Positions 27,838 to 28,864 of a DNA stretch of 28,864 bases are shown here, in pieces. Made by a program: the position numbers and the translations under genes. This DNA is from a virus. How positions within the stretch are numbered: the first letter of the stretch is position 1; every line of letters starts with the position of its first letter. Under the pieces are notes generated by a model. It did not search any database. It saw nothing but the letters and a program-made list of their open reading frames with translations, and was not told the DNA's origin. The DNA is taken from the IMG/VR virus record IMGVR_UViG_3300037487_000878, positions 1 through 28,864 of that record; one strand, 5' to 3'.

Positions 27838-28864
27838 ATGAATCAACTCACCACCTACATCAGTGCGGGATACGCCGCACTGTATGCAGTCACTCACGAA
27901 GAGGACCGCATCACATCAACCATCCTGTCCGCAGCGAAGGACATCAAGTGCAAGGACGGCAAGGCATACGAGGTATGGCAGTGGACTATCACGTCCGGCC
28001 TGACCAACAGCGAAGGTGAAACCATCGACAAGACGGCTGACCCGTTGGCCATGCTGACCGCGTTCATTGCGCACAACGTCAACCCTACTACGTCGGAACC
28101 TGAAGGGACGCACATCCCAAACAAGTCCATCGTCATCCTGAAGGACTTCCACTTGTTCCTGAAGAGTCCACCTCCGCTGCTGATTCGCAAGCTGAAGGAA
28201 GCCATCAGCGTGGGACGTGCAAGCAACCGTTGTCTCATCATCATGGGCTGCGTGCTGCATCTCCCGCCTGAGCTGGAGAAGGAAGTCACGGTCATCGAGT
28301 TCACGCTGCCCACCAGGGATGAGCTGCGCTGCGTGGCTGAGTCGGTGGCCAAGTCCGCCAACCAGATACTCAACGGCAACACGGACGCCATCCTTGATGC
28401 GATGTCCGGCCTGACTACCAGTGAGGCAAGTGATGCCGCTGCGTATTCAGTAGTGGAAAATGGGGAGATTGCAGCGTCCGTTGTTTCCCGCATCAAGGCA
28501 GACACCATCAAGAAGAATGGCATCCTTGAGATTGTCACCAACAAGGTGTCACTGTCTGACATCGGTGGGCTTGACCTACTGAAGTCTGACCTGCATTCCA
28601 AGCGGAACATGTTCACCAAGGCGGCAAAGGAATACGGGCTGCCCACTCCGCGTCCGTTGCTGTGCTGCGGTCAGGCTGGCACAGGCAAGAGCCTTACCGC
28701 TACGGCTACGGCTACGGTGTTCAACCTGCCACTGCTCAGGCTTGAGGCTGGCCGGCTGTTCGGTTCACTGGTCGGTGAGTCGGAGCGCAACTGGCGGACG
28801 GCGTTCGCTACAGCCAAGGCCGTGTCACCATGCGTCGTGTGGGTGGATGAGATTGACGGCTTGT
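27838..28864 (+). CDS. Ycf46-like AAA+ ATPase (partial at right edge)
   Basis: 342 residues are seen. The N-terminal part has the Ycf46 look: GYAALYAVTHEEDRITSTIL, KSIVILKDFHLFLKSPPPLL, LPPELEKEVTVIEFTLPTRD and a GLTTSEASDAAAYSVV helix. The AAA+ core follows with SLSDIGGLDLLKSDLHSKRN, a YGLPTPRPLL segment, Walker A GQAGTGKS at 278-285, LLRLEAGRLFGSLVGESERN and Walker B VVWVDEID at 333-340. The rest, including sensors and C-domain, lies outside the window. The expected role is protein or complex remodelling by ATP hydrolysis; the substrate is unknown. Start context AGTAAAACTTATGAA. It probably works with DUF1257 and DUF2997 upstream. Confidence 0.9.
   Translation, partial: MNQLTTYISAGYAALYAVTHEEDRITSTILSAAKDIKCKDGKAYEVWQWTITSGLTNSEGETIDKTADPLAMLTAFIAHNVNPTTSEPEGTHIPNKSIVILKDFHLFLKSPPPLLIRKLKEAISVGRASNRCLIIMGCVLHLPPELEKEVTVIEFTLPTRDELRCVAESVAKSANQILNGNTDAILDAMSGLTTSEASDAAAYSVVENGEIAASVVSRIKADTIKKNGILEIVTNKVSLSDIGGLDLLKSDLHSKRNMFTKAAKEYGLPTPRPLLCCGQAGTGKSLTATATATVFNLPLLRLEAGRLFGSLVGESERNWRTAFATAKAVSPCVVWVDEIDGL

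Noticed and set aside
27894-28646. Minus-strand open frame of 250 codons
   Set aside because: Antisense to the clearly recognisable Ycf46-like ATPase; Ser/Met/Leu-rich shadow.

Overview
The window is part of a double-stranded DNA tailed phage (Caudoviricetes) or a closely related prophage. A minus-strand virion block (portal, probable scaffold, probable major capsid protein, connector-like protein, tail-collar protein, a 1011-residue tail protein) faces a plus-strand large terminase. A separate minus-strand replication operon follows (primosome-type protein, DnaC-like helicase loader). A long plus-strand run of very small, stop/start-overlapping genes is typical phage early or accessory DNA. 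No tape-measure or tail-tube gene lies between capsid and tail genes. With the P22 gp10-like layout of the large tail protein this hints at a short-tailed phage, but both window edges cut the genome, so this is inference. No ribosomal, tRNA or core bacterial gene was seen. The host cannot be named from the sequence.

Layout. 1-12387 (minus): virion genes, read from the 89-residue protein beside terminase through portal, scaffold, capsid, connector and collar to tail proteins. A strong intrinsic terminator follows the capsid gene, and a 50-bp inverted repeat lies directly before the capsid start codon. 12362-14173 (plus): terminase large subunit and a 60-residue protein, ended by an intrinsic terminator. 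14142-16537 (minus): five genes joined by ATGA or similar overlaps: replication protein, helicase loader, 63-residue zinc-finger-like protein, left-handed beta-helix acyltransferase, and a small one-pass membrane protein. 16538-17695: about 1.15 kb without a convincing gene, but with 10-bp-phased TGTAAC repeats, a GC-rich alternating hairpin, a TATAAT box inside paired direct repeats, and several strong stem-loops. This is the best candidate for the replication origin, divergent control region or a non-coding RNA. 17696-28864 (plus): a cascade of about 30 genes, most under 150 codons.

The notable part of the right arm is its end. A DUF1257 (Ycf35-like) gene and a DUF2997 gene are adjacent. 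About 1.35 kb downstream is an AAA+ ATPase with the full layout of Ycf46, cut by the window edge. These three families are known to cluster in bacteria. Upstream of them lie a possible transglutaminase-like protein and a 289-residue protein that may resemble DUF3150. The set may form one phage-encoded AAA+ remodelling module of unknown purpose.

Shine-Dalgarno sequences are weak or absent before many starts, especially in the virion block. Right-arm genes often start in a recurrent AAACTTATG context or by stop/start overlap. Most functional calls for the small right-arm proteins are 'unknown'; coordinates there rest on overlap geometry and start context.
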